From the NCBI GenBank assembly GCA_035307785.1, contig DATGHS010000579.1:1-6003 (forward strand): DNA of 6,003 nt, read 5' to 3'. A program made the translations under genes and the position numbers. The DNA is from DATGHS01 sp035307785 (GTDB lineage Bacteria > Planctomycetota > Planctomycetia > Gemmatales > Gemmataceae). Shown here piece after piece: positions 4,677-6,003 of this stretch. Below the pieces are notes generated by a model, which ran no database searches, had not been told where the DNA came from, and saw nothing but the letters and a program-made list of their open reading frames with translations. Position 1 is the stretch's first letter; every line of letters starts with the position of its first letter.

Positions 4677-6003
4677 ATGAAGTGGAAGCGCGATGTCTTG
4701 TTCATCGGCCTGGTGGGCGGCGGATTATTCGCGCTGGCCTTCAATCTCATTCCACCCCGGCAAACCAAGGCGCTCACGACTTACCATGCCGACGTGTATC
4801 AGAAGCCGGAGTTCCAAAATTCCGTGGAACGAGTGAATGCCTCGTTCCGCCAGCAGTGGACTTCCGAAGGAATTCGCCCCACGACACCAGCACCCGACTT
4901 GGCGGTAGCTCGCCGGCTATCGCTTGGCTTGATGGGCACGGTTCCGTCGCTGGAGGAGATTCGCCAATTTGAAGCGCTTCCGGCCGACCAGCGCCTATCG
5001 TGGTGGCTCGATCACATTTTGCAGGATCAGCGCTTTGCTGATTACTTTGCCGAGCGTTTGGCCCGCGCCTTTGTGGGAACCGAGAATGGGCCGTTTATCT
5101 TCTTCCGCCGGGGCCGATTGCTCGATTGGCTCGAAAAAGAGATTGCCAAGAATCGGCCATACGACAAGATTGTCTACGACCTTATCGCCGACGAGGGATT
5201 GTGGACCGACAAACCGGCTACCAATTTCATCAGTGTGACCATCCAACAGGATAAGAAAAACGAGCCGAACCCGGTGCGCCTGGCCGGCCGGGTGACGCGC
5301 GCTTTCCTCGGATTGCGCATTGATTGCGCGCAGTGCCACAATCACCCGTTCGCCGACTGGAAGCAGGCCGATTTTGAAGGACTGTCGGCGTACTTTGGTC
5401 AAACCCATTTGACATTCAAAGGCATCCACGACGGTTCCGGCGAGTACGTCGTGGAGGACCGCAAGACGCAGCAAGATAAGACGGTTGCCCCGCGTGTACC
5501 TTTCAAACCGGAGTTGCTTCCGGACCACGGCACCCGGCGGCAACAACTGGCAACTTGGGTCACGCATCCGAAGAACCCATACTTCTCGCGCGCGGCGGTC
5601 AACCGCGTGTGGGCCCTTCTCTTCGGCAAGCCGCTAGTCGAGCCCATCGATAACCTCGAACCCGATGGTCCAGTGCCGCCGGTGCTGCAAATTCTGGCAG
5701 ATGACTTTGTCGCTCACGGCTTTGACTTGCGCTATCTGATCCGCGTGATTGCCTCGACGGAGGCGTTCCGACTCGACAGCGCGGCCGACCATGATGTCAG
5801 CGAGGCGGAAGAAAAAGCTTGGGCCGTCTTCCCGCTCACGCGGCTCCGGCCAGAACAGGTGGCTGGCAGCATTTGGCAAGGTTCTTCGGTGGCCACCGTC
5901 AATGCCGAATCGCATATTCTCATTCGCCTGGCCAAGTACGGGCAGCAAAATGATTTCGTCACGCGCTACGGAGACAGCGGCGAGGATGAATTCGACGTTC
6001 ATG
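4677..6003 (+). CDS. Membrane-anchored DUF1549/DUF1553 protein, 3' end outside the window
   Basis: 442 codons are visible and the frame is open at the right edge. The N-terminus (MKWKRD then hydrophobic residues 7-25, no clear cleavage site) looks like a signal anchor, placing the rest outside the cytoplasmic membrane. Residues about 75-240 form a DUF1549 domain ending in the family signature CAQCHNHPFADWKQADFEG (217-235). C217, C220 and H221 make a CxxCH motif of the cytochrome c haem-binding type. Residues from about 285 form DUF1553, with RRQQLATWVTHPKNPYFSRA and VNRVWALLFGKPLVEPIDNL. The pair is characteristic of planctomycetes, where members often run 700-1000 residues and are frequently followed by a DUF1501 gene; that neighbour would lie outside the window. 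The biochemical role is unknown. The start at 4677 has GAAGG at good spacing and gives the basic-hydrophobic N-terminus directly. It is divergent from the polytopic membrane-protein gene. Confidence 0.9.
   Translation, partial: MKWKRDVLFIGLVGGGLFALAFNLIPPRQTKALTTYHADVYQKPEFQNSVERVNASFRQQWTSEGIRPTTPAPDLAVARRLSLGLMGTVPSLEEIRQFEALPADQRLSWWLDHILQDQRFADYFAERLARAFVGTENGPFIFFRRGRLLDWLEKEIAKNRPYDKIVYDLIADEGLWTDKPATNFISVTIQQDKKNEPNPVRLAGRVTRAFLGLRIDCAQCHNHPFADWKQADFEGLSAYFGQTHLTFKGIHDGSGEYVVEDRKTQQDKTVAPRVPFKPELLPDHGTRRQQLATWVTHPKNPYFSRAAVNRVWALLFGKPLVEPIDNLEPDGPVPPVLQILADDFVAHGFDLRYLIRVIASTEAFRLDSAADHDVSEAEEKAWAVFPLTRLRPEQVAGSIWQGSSVATVNAESHILIRLAKYGQQNDFVTRYGDSGEDEFDVH

Noticed and set aside
4995..5567. 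Open frame of 190 codons on the minus strand
   Set aside because: It is antisense to the well-supported DUF1549/DUF1553 gene and shows no ribosome site or recognisable domain.

Overview
The window most likely comes from a planctomycete, possibly Gemmataceae or a relative. The evidence is gene content: a DUF1549/DUF1553 protein with the CxxCH signature, a short neutral-ceramidase-like protein, a DUF6263-like secreted protein and a NagB-like protein with an altered active site. This mix is typical of Planctomycetota. No rRNA, tRNA, CRISPR array, transposase or phage gene was seen. Coding density is high and GC is moderate.

There are five protein genes. (1) Positions 461 to 1, minus strand: a secreted DUF6263-like protein with a GTG start, running off the left edge. 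(2) 646-1596, plus: a NagB/RpiA-fold sugar-phosphate isomerase-like protein. (3) 3037 to 1667, minus: a secreted protein with the neutral/alkaline ceramidase N-terminal fold, convergent with gene 2. (4) 4541 to 3120, minus: a polytopic membrane protein of unknown function, upstream of gene 3 on the same strand. (5) 4677 to the right edge, plus: a membrane-anchored DUF1549/DUF1553 protein, divergent from gene 4. Genes 1/2 and 4/5 are divergent pairs, genes 2/3 are convergent, and genes 4 and 3 are co-directional.

All four intergenic gaps contain a palindrome, from three sequence families. One hairpin family appears in both divergent gaps, in the same orientation and exactly 63 nt before the start codon of the plus-strand gene. 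A 25-bp perfect inverted repeat fills the convergent gap. Two near-identical short hairpins occupy the gap between genes 4 and 3, and one of them has by mutation created a false ATG for gene 3.

The genes do not form an obvious pathway. Three of the five products look exported or surface-facing (1, 3, 5) and one is a membrane protein (4), so envelope or periplasmic functions dominate. The most notable protein observations are two enzyme-fold proteins (2 and 3) that keep their family frame but have lost a key catalytic residue. I found no convincing new defence or mobile system here.
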